Under the pieces are notes generated by a model. That model had not been told where the DNA came from and ran no database searches. It saw only the letters and a list, made by a program, of their open reading frames with translations. A DNA stretch of 64,000 nt from Mimachlamys varia (Eukaryota; Mollusca; Bivalvia; Pectinida; Pectinidae). The stretch spans positions 14,937,282-15,001,281 of the forward strand of contig OX392536.1 in NCBI GenBank assembly GCA_947623455.1. The letters are read 5' to 3'. Numbering within the stretch: position 1 is the stretch's first letter; the number at the start of each line of letters is the position of its first letter. This document shows, piece after piece, positions 24,901-37,789 of this stretch. Position numbers and translations under genes: made by a program.

Positions 24901-27900
24901 ACAACGTCTCATACATGATTAGCTAGGGGACAGCAGATCACACTCCATATAAAAGCCTGGGAGGCCAGGTTGGCAAATACAAAGTAACGGCTACCGTGCC
25001 AGGCTTTAGCAAAAAAAACAATTATAACTCAATTCAAAAGGACATAATTCAATCAATTTTCAACACAGATTCATAAATTTTGCTGCTAAGTTATCTGAAC
25101 AACGTCTCCTACATGATTAGCTAGTGGGACAGCCATCAACATCCCCGATCAAAGCCTGAGGTGCCGAGGTGGCAAATACAAAGTAACGGCTACCGTGCCG
25201 GGCTGTAGCCAAAAAATCCAATTATAACTCTATTCAAATCGACATAATTCAATCAATTTTCAACACAGATTCATAATGTTTGATGCTACGTTATCTGCAC
25301 AGAACCTACTACATTTTTAAGCTAGGATGACAGGAGATAACATCCCCGATTAAAGCCTGGGAGGCCGAGGTGGCAAATATAAAGTAACGGCTATTATGAA
25401 AGGCTGTAGCCAAAAAAACAATAATAACTCTATTCAAATCGACATAATTCAATTAATTTTCAACACAGATTCATTATTTTTGATGCTACGTTATCTGAAC
25501 AACATCTCCTACATGATAAGCTAGGGGGACAGCGGATAACATCCCCAATAAAAGCCTGGGGGGCCGGGGTGGCAAATGCAAAGTAACGGCTACCGTACCG
25601 CGCTGTAGCCAAAAAAACAATTATAACTCTATTCAAATCGACGTAATTCAATCAATTTTCAACACAGATTCATAATTATTGCAGATACGTTATCTGAACA
25701 ACATCTCCTACATCATTAGCTTGGGGAACAGCGGATTATTTTCCCGGTTAAAGCCTGGGAGGCCAGGGTGGCAGATAAAAAGTAACGTCAACCGTGCAAG
25801 ACCTAGCCAAAAAACAATTATCAGTCTATTCAAATAGTCATAATTCAATCAATTTTCAACACAGATTCATAATTTTTGCTGCCACGTTCTCTGAACTACA
25901 TCTCCTACATGATAAGCTAGGGGGACAGCGATTAACATCCCCAATAAAAGCCTGGGAGGCCGGGATGGCGAATACAAAGTAACGGCTATCGTGCCGCGCT
26001 GTAGCCAAAAAAATACAATTATAACTCAATTCAAAAGGACATAATTCAATCAATTTTCAACACAGATTCATAATATTTGATGCTACGTTATCTGAACAAC
26101 ACCTCCCACATGATAAGCTAGGGGGCCTTCGGATAACATCCCCAATAAAAGCCTGGGAGGCCGGGTTGTCAAATGCAAAGTAACGGCTACCGTGCCGGGC
26201 TGTAGCCAAAAAAAAACAATTATAACTCTATTCAAATCGACATAATTCAATCAATTTTCAACACATGTTCATAATTATTTCTGATACCTTATCTGAACAA
26301 CATCTCCTACATAATTAGCTTGGAGAACAGCGGATTACTTTCACGGTTAAAGCCTGGGAGGCCAGGGTGGCAGATAAAAAGTAACGTCTACCGTGCAAGA
26401 CCTAGCCAAAAAACAATTATCACTCTATTCAAATAGACATAATTCAATCAATTTTCAACACAGATTCATAATTTTTGCTGCCACGTTATCTGCACAATAC
26501 CTACTACATGATTAAGCAAGGGTGTCAGGAGATAACATCCCCGATAAAAGCCTGGGAGGCCGGGTTGGCAAATGCAAAGTAACGGCTACCGTGCCGAGCT
26601 GTAGCCAAAAAAAAACAATTATAACTCTATTCAAATCGACATAATTCAATCAATTTTCAACACATGTTCATAATTATTGCTGATACGTTATCTGAACAAC
26701 GTCTCCTACAGAATTAGCTTGGGGAACAGCGGATTACTTTCCCGGTTAAAGCCTGGGAGGCCAGGGTGGCAGATAAAAAGTAACGTCTACCGTGCAAGAC
26801 CTAGCCAAAAAACAATTATCACTCTATTCAAATAGTCATAATTCAATCAATTTTCAACACAGATTCATAATTTTTGCTGCCACGTTCTCTGAACTACATC
26901 TCCTACATGATAAGCTAGGGGGACAGCGGATAACATCCCCAATAAAAGCCTGGGAGGCCGGGGTGGCAAATACAAAGTAACGGCTACCGTGCCGGGCTGT
27001 AGCCAAAAAAACAATAATAACTCTATTCAAATCGACATAATTCAATTAATTTTCAACACAGATTCATAATTTTTGATGCTACGTTATCTGAACAATATCT
27101 ACTTTATGATTAGCTAGGGGGACAGCAATTAACATCCCCAATAAAAGCCTGAAATGCCGGGGTGGCAAATACAAAGTAACGGCTACCGTACCGCGCTGTA
27201 GCCAAAAAAACAATTATAACGGAATTCAAAAGGACATAATTCAATCAATTTTAAACACAGATTCATAATTTTTGATGCTAGGTTATCTGAACAAAATCTC
27301 CTACATGATAAGCTAGGGGGACAGCGATTAACATCCCCAATAAAAGCCTGGGAGGCCGGGGTGGCGAATACAAAGTAATGGCTATCGTGCCGCGCTGTAG
27401 CCAAAAAAATACAATTATAACTCAATTCAAAAGGACATAATTCAATCAATTTTCAACACAGATTCATAATATTTGATGCTACGTTATCTGAACAACACCT
27501 CCTACATGATAAGCTAGGGGAACAGCGATTAACATCCCCGATCAAAGCCTGGGAGGCCGGGGTGGCGAATACAAAGTAATGGCTATCGTGCCGCGCTGTA
27601 GCCAAAAAAAACAATTATAACTCTATTCAAATCGACATAATTCAATCAATTTTCAACACAGATTCATAATTTGTGATGCTACGTTATCTGAACAACATCT
27701 CCCACATGATAAGCTAGGGGGCCTTCGGATAACATCCCCAATAAAAGCCTGGGAGGCCGGGTTGTCAAATGCAAAGTAACGGCTACCGTTCAAGGCCTTA
27801 CCAAAAAACAATTATCACTCTATTCAAATCGACATAATTCAATCAATTTTCAACACATGTTCATAATTATTTCTGATACCTTATCTGAACAACATCTCCT

Positions 27901-28684
27901 ACATAATTAGCTTGGAGAACAGCGGATTACTTTCACGGTAAAAACCTGGGAGGCCAGGGTGGCAGATAAAAAGTAACGTCTACCGTGCAAGACCTAGCCA
28001 AAAAACAATCATCACTCTATTCAAATCGACATAATTCAATCAATTTTCAACACAGATTCATAATTTTTGCTGCCACGTTATCTGAACAACATCTCCTACA
28101 TGATAAGCTAGGGGGGACAGCGGGTAACATCCCCAATAAAAGCCTGAATGGCCGGGTTGGCAAATGCAAAGTAACGGCTACCGTGCAAGGCCTAGCCAAA
28201 AAACAATTATCACTCTATTCAAATCGATATAATTCAATCAATTTTCAACACAGATTCATAATGTTTGATGATACATTATCTGCACCATATTTTCTATAGG
28301 ATTAGCTAGGGGGACATCGATTAACATCCCCGATAAAAGCCTGAGATGCCGAGGTGGCAAATACAAAGTAACGGCTACCGTTCCAAGCTGTCGCCAAAAA
28401 ATACAATTATAACTCTATTCAAATCGACACAATTCAATCAATTTTCAACACATGTTCATAATTTTTGCTGCTACGTTATCTGAACAACATCTCTTACATG
28501 ATTAAGCTAGGGGGACAGCGATTAACATTCCCGATAAAAGCCTGAGATGCCGAGGTTGCAAATACAAAGTAACGGCTACCGTTCCAAGCTGTAGCCAAAA
28601 AATACAATAATAACTTTATTCAAATCGACATAATTCAATCAATTTTTAACACATGTTCATAAATTTTGCTGCTAAGTTATCTGA
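24901..28684. repeat. Domain B HOR unit (19 monomers, 3,784 bp), copy 1
   Basis: All markers I tracked recur exactly 3,784 bp later. These include the GGCCTTCGGATAAC monomers, the CACCATATTTTCTATAGG monomer, CAATCATCACTC, and TAATGGCTATCG. Mean monomer length is 199.2 bp. I found no substitution or indel between this unit and the next two in the lines I compared. Confidence 0.92.
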
Positions 28685-31600
28685 ACAACGTCTCATACAT
28701 GATTAGCTAGGGGACAGCAGATCACACTCCATATAAAAGCCTGGGAGGCCAGGTTGGCAAATACAAAGTAACGGCTACCGTGCCAGGCTTTAGCAAAAAA
28801 AACAATTATAACTCAATTCAAAAGGACATAATTCAATCAATTTTCAACACAGATTCATAAATTTTGCTGCTAAGTTATCTGAACAACGTCTCCTACATGA
28901 TTAGCTAGTGGGACAGCCATCAACATCCCCGATCAAAGCCTGAGGTGCCGAGGTGGCAAATACAAAGTAACGGCTACCGTGCCGGGCTGTAGCCAAAAAA
29001 TCCAATTATAACTCTATTCAAATCGACATAATTCAATCAATTTTCAACACAGATTCATAATGTTTGATGCTACGTTATCTGCACAGAACCTACTACATTT
29101 TTAAGCTAGGATGACAGGAGATAACATCCCCGATTAAAGCCTGGGAGGCCGAGGTGGCAAATATAAAGTAACGGCTATTATGAAAGGCTGTAGCCAAAAA
29201 AACAATAATAACTCTATTCAAATCGACATAATTCAATTAATTTTCAACACAGATTCATTATTTTTGATGCTACGTTATCTGAACAACATCTCCTACATGA
29301 TAAGCTAGGGGGACAGCGGATAACATCCCCAATAAAAGCCTGGGGGGCCGGGGTGGCAAATGCAAAGTAACGGCTACCGTACCGCGCTGTAGCCAAAAAA
29401 ACAATTATAACTCTATTCAAATCGACGTAATTCAATCAATTTTCAACACAGATTCATAATTATTGCAGATACGTTATCTGAACAACATCTCCTACATCAT
29501 TAGCTTGGGGAACAGCGGATTATTTTCCCGGTTAAAGCCTGGGAGGCCAGGGTGGCAGATAAAAAGTAACGTCAACCGTGCAAGACCTAGCCAAAAAACA
29601 ATTATCAGTCTATTCAAATAGTCATAATTCAATCAATTTTCAACACAGATTCATAATTTTTGCTGCCACGTTCTCTGAACTACATCTCCTACATGATAAG
29701 CTAGGGGGACAGCGATTAACATCCCCAATAAAAGCCTGGGAGGCCGGGATGGCGAATACAAAGTAACGGCTATCGTGCCGCGCTGTAGCCAAAAAAATAC
29801 AATTATAACTCAATTCAAAAGGACATAATTCAATCAATTTTCAACACAGATTCATAATATTTGATGCTACGTTATCTGAACAACACCTCCCACATGATAA
29901 GCTAGGGGGCCTTCGGATAACATCCCCAATAAAAGCCTGGGAGGCCGGGTTGTCAAATGCAAAGTAACGGCTACCGTGCCGGGCTGTAGCCAAAAAAAAA
30001 CAATTATAACTCTATTCAAATCGACATAATTCAATCAATTTTCAACACATGTTCATAATTATTTCTGATACCTTATCTGAACAACATCTCCTACATAATT
30101 AGCTTGGAGAACAGCGGATTACTTTCACGGTTAAAGCCTGGGAGGCCAGGGTGGCAGATAAAAAGTAACGTCTACCGTGCAAGACCTAGCCAAAAAACAA
30201 TTATCACTCTATTCAAATAGACATAATTCAATCAATTTTCAACACAGATTCATAATTTTTGCTGCCACGTTATCTGCACAATACCTACTACATGATTAAG
30301 CAAGGGTGTCAGGAGATAACATCCCCGATAAAAGCCTGGGAGGCCGGGTTGGCAAATGCAAAGTAACGGCTACCGTGCCGAGCTGTAGCCAAAAAAAAAC
30401 AATTATAACTCTATTCAAATCGACATAATTCAATCAATTTTCAACACATGTTCATAATTATTGCTGATACGTTATCTGAACAACGTCTCCTACAGAATTA
30501 GCTTGGGGAACAGCGGATTACTTTCCCGGTTAAAGCCTGGGAGGCCAGGGTGGCAGATAAAAAGTAACGTCTACCGTGCAAGACCTAGCCAAAAAACAAT
30601 TATCACTCTATTCAAATAGTCATAATTCAATCAATTTTCAACACAGATTCATAATTTTTGCTGCCACGTTCTCTGAACTACATCTCCTACATGATAAGCT
30701 AGGGGGACAGCGGATAACATCCCCAATAAAAGCCTGGGAGGCCGGGGTGGCAAATACAAAGTAACGGCTACCGTGCCGGGCTGTAGCCAAAAAAACAATA
30801 ATAACTCTATTCAAATCGACATAATTCAATTAATTTTCAACACAGATTCATAATTTTTGATGCTACGTTATCTGAACAATATCTACTTTATGATTAGCTA
30901 GGGGGACAGCAATTAACATCCCCAATAAAAGCCTGAAATGCCGGGGTGGCAAATACAAAGTAACGGCTACCGTACCGCGCTGTAGCCAAAAAAACAATTA
31001 TAACGGAATTCAAAAGGACATAATTCAATCAATTTTAAACACAGATTCATAATTTTTGATGCTAGGTTATCTGAACAAAATCTCCTACATGATAAGCTAG
31101 GGGGACAGCGATTAACATCCCCAATAAAAGCCTGGGAGGCCGGGGTGGCGAATACAAAGTAATGGCTATCGTGCCGCGCTGTAGCCAAAAAAATACAATT
31201 ATAACTCAATTCAAAAGGACATAATTCAATCAATTTTCAACACAGATTCATAATATTTGATGCTACGTTATCTGAACAACACCTCCTACATGATAAGCTA
31301 GGGGAACAGCGATTAACATCCCCGATCAAAGCCTGGGAGGCCGGGGTGGCGAATACAAAGTAATGGCTATCGTGCCGCGCTGTAGCCAAAAAAAACAATT
31401 ATAACTCTATTCAAATCGACATAATTCAATCAATTTTCAACACAGATTCATAATTTGTGATGCTACGTTATCTGAACAACATCTCCCACATGATAAGCTA
31501 GGGGGCCTTCGGATAACATCCCCAATAAAAGCCTGGGAGGCCGGGTTGTCAAATGCAAAGTAACGGCTACCGTTCAAGGCCTTACCAAAAAACAATTATC

Positions 31601-32468
31601 ACTCTATTCAAATCGACATAATTCAATCAATTTTCAACACATGTTCATAATTATTTCTGATACCTTATCTGAACAACATCTCCTACATAATTAGCTTGGA
31701 GAACAGCGGATTACTTTCACGGTAAAAACCTGGGAGGCCAGGGTGGCAGATAAAAAGTAACGTCTACCGTGCAAGACCTAGCCAAAAAACAATCATCACT
31801 CTATTCAAATCGACATAATTCAATCAATTTTCAACACAGATTCATAATTTTTGCTGCCACGTTATCTGAACAACATCTCCTACATGATAAGCTAGGGGGG
31901 ACAGCGGGTAACATCCCCAATAAAAGCCTGAATGGCCGGGTTGGCAAATGCAAAGTAACGGCTACCGTGCAAGGCCTAGCCAAAAAACAATTATCACTCT
32001 ATTCAAATCGATATAATTCAATCAATTTTCAACACAGATTCATAATGTTTGATGATACATTATCTGCACCATATTTTCTATAGGATTAGCTAGGGGGACA
32101 TCGATTAACATCCCCGATAAAAGCCTGAGATGCCGAGGTGGCAAATACAAAGTAACGGCTACCGTTCCAAGCTGTCGCCAAAAAATACAATTATAACTCT
32201 ATTCAAATCGACACAATTCAATCAATTTTCAACACATGTTCATAATTTTTGCTGCTACGTTATCTGAACAACATCTCTTACATGATTAAGCTAGGGGGAC
32301 AGCGATTAACATTCCCGATAAAAGCCTGAGATGCCGAGGTTGCAAATACAAAGTAACGGCTACCGTTCCAAGCTGTAGCCAAAAAATACAATAATAACTT
32401 TATTCAAATCGACATAATTCAATCAATTTTTAACACATGTTCATAAATTTTGCTGCTAAGTTATCTGA
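28685..32468. repeat. Domain B HOR unit (19 monomers, 3,784 bp), copy 2
   Basis: Exact-length repeat of the preceding unit, with the same monomer order and the same private variants. Apparent complete homogeneity over 3.8 kb implies very recent amplification. Confidence 0.92.
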
Positions 32469-35400
32469 ACAACGTCTCATACATGATTAGCTAGGGGACA
32501 GCAGATCACACTCCATATAAAAGCCTGGGAGGCCAGGTTGGCAAATACAAAGTAACGGCTACCGTGCCAGGCTTTAGCAAAAAAAACAATTATAACTCAA
32601 TTCAAAAGGACATAATTCAATCAATTTTCAACACAGATTCATAAATTTTGCTGCTAAGTTATCTGAACAACGTCTCCTACATGATTAGCTAGTGGGACAG
32701 CCATCAACATCCCCGATCAAAGCCTGAGGTGCCGAGGTGGCAAATACAAAGTAACGGCTACCGTGCCGGGCTGTAGCCAAAAAATCCAATTATAACTCTA
32801 TTCAAATCGACATAATTCAATCAATTTTCAACACAGATTCATAATGTTTGATGCTACGTTATCTGCACAGAACCTACTACATTTTTAAGCTAGGATGACA
32901 GGAGATAACATCCCCGATTAAAGCCTGGGAGGCCGAGGTGGCAAATATAAAGTAACGGCTATTATGAAAGGCTGTAGCCAAAAAAACAATAATAACTCTA
33001 TTCAAATCGACATAATTCAATTAATTTTCAACACAGATTCATTATTTTTGATGCTACGTTATCTGAACAACATCTCCTACATGATAAGCTAGGGGGACAG
33101 CGGATAACATCCCCAATAAAAGCCTGGGGGGCCGGGGTGGCAAATGCAAAGTAACGGCTACCGTACCGCGCTGTAGCCAAAAAAACAATTATAACTCTAT
33201 TCAAATCGACGTAATTCAATCAATTTTCAACACAGATTCATAATTATTGCAGATACGTTATCTGAACAACATCTCCTACATCATTAGCTTGGGGAACAGC
33301 GGATTATTTTCCCGGTTAAAGCCTGGGAGGCCAGGGTGGCAGATAAAAAGTAACGTCAACCGTGCAAGACCTAGCCAAAAAACAATTATCAGTCTATTCA
33401 AATAGTCATAATTCAATCAATTTTCAACACAGATTCATAATTTTTGCTGCCACGTTCTCTGAACTACATCTCCTACATGATAAGCTAGGGGGACAGCGAT
33501 TAACATCCCCAATAAAAGCCTGGGAGGCCGGGATGGCGAATACAAAGTAACGGCTATCGTGCCGCGCTGTAGCCAAAAAAATACAATTATAACTCAATTC
33601 AAAAGGACATAATTCAATCAATTTTCAACACAGATTCATAATATTTGATGCTACGTTATCTGAACAACACCTCCCACATGATAAGCTAGGGGGCCTTCGG
33701 ATAACATCCCCAATAAAAGCCTGGGAGGCCGGGTTGTCAAATGCAAAGTAACGGCTACCGTGCCGGGCTGTAGCCAAAAAAAAACAATTATAACTCTATT
33801 CAAATCGACATAATTCAATCAATTTTCAACACATGTTCATAATTATTTCTGATACCTTATCTGAACAACATCTCCTACATAATTAGCTTGGAGAACAGCG
33901 GATTACTTTCACGGTTAAAGCCTGGGAGGCCAGGGTGGCAGATAAAAAGTAACGTCTACCGTGCAAGACCTAGCCAAAAAACAATTATCACTCTATTCAA
34001 ATAGACATAATTCAATCAATTTTCAACACAGATTCATAATTTTTGCTGCCACGTTATCTGCACAATACCTACTACATGATTAAGCAAGGGTGTCAGGAGA
34101 TAACATCCCCGATAAAAGCCTGGGAGGCCGGGTTGGCAAATGCAAAGTAACGGCTACCGTGCCGAGCTGTAGCCAAAAAAAAACAATTATAACTCTATTC
34201 AAATCGACATAATTCAATCAATTTTCAACACATGTTCATAATTATTGCTGATACGTTATCTGAACAACGTCTCCTACAGAATTAGCTTGGGGAACAGCGG
34301 ATTACTTTCCCGGTTAAAGCCTGGGAGGCCAGGGTGGCAGATAAAAAGTAACGTCTACCGTGCAAGACCTAGCCAAAAAACAATTATCACTCTATTCAAA
34401 TAGTCATAATTCAATCAATTTTCAACACAGATTCATAATTTTTGCTGCCACGTTCTCTGAACTACATCTCCTACATGATAAGCTAGGGGGACAGCGGATA
34501 ACATCCCCAATAAAAGCCTGGGAGGCCGGGGTGGCAAATACAAAGTAACGGCTACCGTGCCGGGCTGTAGCCAAAAAAACAATAATAACTCTATTCAAAT
34601 CGACATAATTCAATTAATTTTCAACACAGATTCATAATTTTTGATGCTACGTTATCTGAACAATATCTACTTTATGATTAGCTAGGGGGACAGCAATTAA
34701 CATCCCCAATAAAAGCCTGAAATGCCGGGGTGGCAAATACAAAGTAACGGCTACCGTACCGCGCTGTAGCCAAAAAAACAATTATAACGGAATTCAAAAG
34801 GACATAATTCAATCAATTTTAAACACAGATTCATAATTTTTGATGCTAGGTTATCTGAACAAAATCTCCTACATGATAAGCTAGGGGGACAGCGATTAAC
34901 ATCCCCAATAAAAGCCTGGGAGGCCGGGGTGGCGAATACAAAGTAATGGCTATCGTGCCGCGCTGTAGCCAAAAAAATACAATTATAACTCAATTCAAAA
35001 GGACATAATTCAATCAATTTTCAACACAGATTCATAATATTTGATGCTACGTTATCTGAACAACACCTCCTACATGATAAGCTAGGGGAACAGCGATTAA
35101 CATCCCCGATCAAAGCCTGGGAGGCCGGGGTGGCGAATACAAAGTAATGGCTATCGTGCCGCGCTGTAGCCAAAAAAAACAATTATAACTCTATTCAAAT
35201 CGACATAATTCAATCAATTTTCAACACAGATTCATAATTTGTGATGCTACGTTATCTGAACAACATCTCCCACATGATAAGCTAGGGGGCCTTCGGATAA
35301 CATCCCCAATAAAAGCCTGGGAGGCCGGGTTGTCAAATGCAAAGTAACGGCTACCGTTCAAGGCCTTACCAAAAAACAATTATCACTCTATTCAAATCGA

Positions 35401-36230
35401 CATAATTCAATCAATTTTCAACACATGTTCATAATTATTTCTGATACCTTATCTGAACAACATCTCCTACATAATTAGCTTGGAGAACAGCGGATTACTT
35501 TCACGGTAAAAACCTGGGAGGCCAGGGTGGCAGATAAAAAGTAACGTCTACCGTGCAAGACCTAGCCAAAAAACAATCATCACTCTATTCAAATCGACAT
35601 AATTCAATCAATTTTCAACACAGATTCATAATTTTTGCTGCCACGTTATCTGAACAACATCTCCTACATGATAAGCTAGGGGGGACAGCGGGTAACATCC
35701 CCAATAAAAGCCTGAATGGCCGGGTTGGCAAATGCAAAGTAACGGCTACCGTGCAAGGCCTAGCCAAAAAACAATTATCACTCTATTCAAATCGATATAA
35801 TTCAATCAATTTTCAACACAGATTCATAATGTTTGATGATACATTATCTGCACCATATTTTCTATAGGATTAGCTAGGGGGACATCGATTAACATCCCCG
35901 ATAAAAGCCTGAGATGCCGAGGTGGCAAATACAAAGTAACGGCTACCGTTCCAAGCTGTCGCCAAAAAATACAATTATAACTCTATTCAAATCGACACAA
36001 TTCAATCAATTTTCAACACATGTTCATAATTTTTGCTGCTACGTTATCTGAACAACATCTCTTACATGATTAAGCTAGGGGGACAGCGATTAACATTCCC
36101 GATAAAAGCCTGAGATGCCGAGGTTGCAAATACAAAGTAACGGCTACCGTTCCAAGCTGTAGCCAAAAAATACAATAATAACTTTATTCAAATCGACATA
36201 ATTCAATCAATTTTTAACACATGTTCATAA
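32469..36230. repeat. Domain B HOR unit (19 monomers), copy 3, right edge of the domain
   Basis: Identical in order to the previous two units until about 36,230. There the expected AAATTTTGCTGCTAAG is replaced by AATTATTGCTGATACC of a subtype 2 monomer. The last ~22 bp of the 3,784-bp period are therefore lost, and the junction lies just after CACATGTTCATAA. Confidence 0.9.
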
Positions 36231-37789
36231 TTATTGCTGATACCTTATCTGAACAACATCTCCTACATAATTAGCTTTGGGAACAGCGGATTACTTTCCC
36301 GGTTAAAGCCTGGGAGGCCAGGGTGGCAGATAAAAAGTAACGTCTACTGTGCAAGGCCTAGCCAAAAAACAATTATCACTCTATTCAAATAGACATAATT
36401 CAATCAATTTTCAACACAGATTCATAATTTTTGCTGCCACGTTATCTGAACAACATCCCCTACATCATTAGCTAGGGGACAGCAGATAACATCCCCGATA
36501 AAAGCCTGGGAGGCCAGGGTGGCAAATACAAAGTAACGGCTACCGTGCCGCGTTGTAGCCAAAAAAAAAACAATTATAACTCAATTCAAAAGGACATAAT
36601 TCAATCAATTTTCAACACAGATTCATAATTATTGCTGATACGTTATCTGAAAAACATCTCCTACATCATTAGCTTGGGGAACAGCGGATTACTTTCACGG
36701 TTAAAGCCTGTGAGGCCAGGGTGGCAGATAAACAGTAACGGCTACCGTGCAAGGCCTAGCCAAAAAACAATTATAACTCTATTCAAATCGACATAATTCA
36801 ATCAATTTTCAACACAGATTCATAATTTTTGCTGTTACGTTATCTTAACAAACAACGTATCCTACATGATTAACTAGTGGGACAGCGATTAACATCCCCG
36901 ATAAAATCCTGAGATGCCGGAGTGGCGAATACAAAGTAACGGCTACCGTGGCGCGCTGTAGCCAACAACAATTATAACTCTATTCAAATCGACATAATTC
37001 AATCAATTTTCAACACAGATTCATAATTTTTGATTCTATGTTATCTGCGCCATATTAACTATACAATTAGCTAGTGGGACAGCGATTAACATCCCCGATC
37101 AAGGTTTCAGATGCCGAGGTGGCAAATACAAAGTAACGGCTACCGTTCTAAGCTGTAGCCAAAAAATACAATTATAACTCTATTCAAATCGACATAATTA
37201 AATCAATTTTCAACACATGTTCATAAGTGTTGCTGATACCTTATCTGAACAACATCTCCTACATAATTAGTTTGGGGAACAGTGGATTACTTTCCCGGTT
37301 AAAGCCTGGGAGGCCAGGGTGGCAGATAAAAAGTAACGGCTACCGTGCAAGGCCTAACCAAAAAACAATTATAACTCTATTCAAATCGACATAATTCAAT
37401 CAATTTTCAACACAGATTCATAATGTTTGATGATACATTATCTGCACCATATCTTCTATAGGATTAGCTAGGGGGACAGCGATTAACATCCCCGAAAAAA
37501 GCCTGAGATGCCGAGGTGGCAAATACAAAGTAACGGCTACCGTTCCAAGCTGTCGCCAAAAAATACAACTATAACTCTATTCAAAACGACACAATTCAAT
37601 CAATTTTCAACACATGTTCATAATTTTTGCTGCTACGTTATCTGAACAACATCTCTTACATGATTAATCTAGGGGGACAGCGATTAACATTCCCGATAAA
37701 AGCCTGAGATGCCGAGGTGGCAAATACAAAGTAACGGCTACCGTTCCAAGCTGTAGCCGAAAAATACAATTATAACTCTATTCAAATCG
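36231..37789. repeat. Transition segment between domains B and C (about 8 monomers)
   Basis: Ordinary satellite monomers in an order I did not find repeated as a block. Some resemble domain C: 36,231-36,560 and 36,810-36,910 resemble 39,210-39,540 and 39,600-39,700, including TTATCTTAACAAACAACGTA and GATAAAATCCTGAG. The CACCATATCTTCTATAGG monomer near 37,445 resembles domain B. No regular HOR period was seen. Confidence 0.7.

Noticed and set aside
36231..37789. Possible unique island between domains
   Set aside because: Every ~199 bp still carries the full monomer. Only the order of subtypes is irregular.
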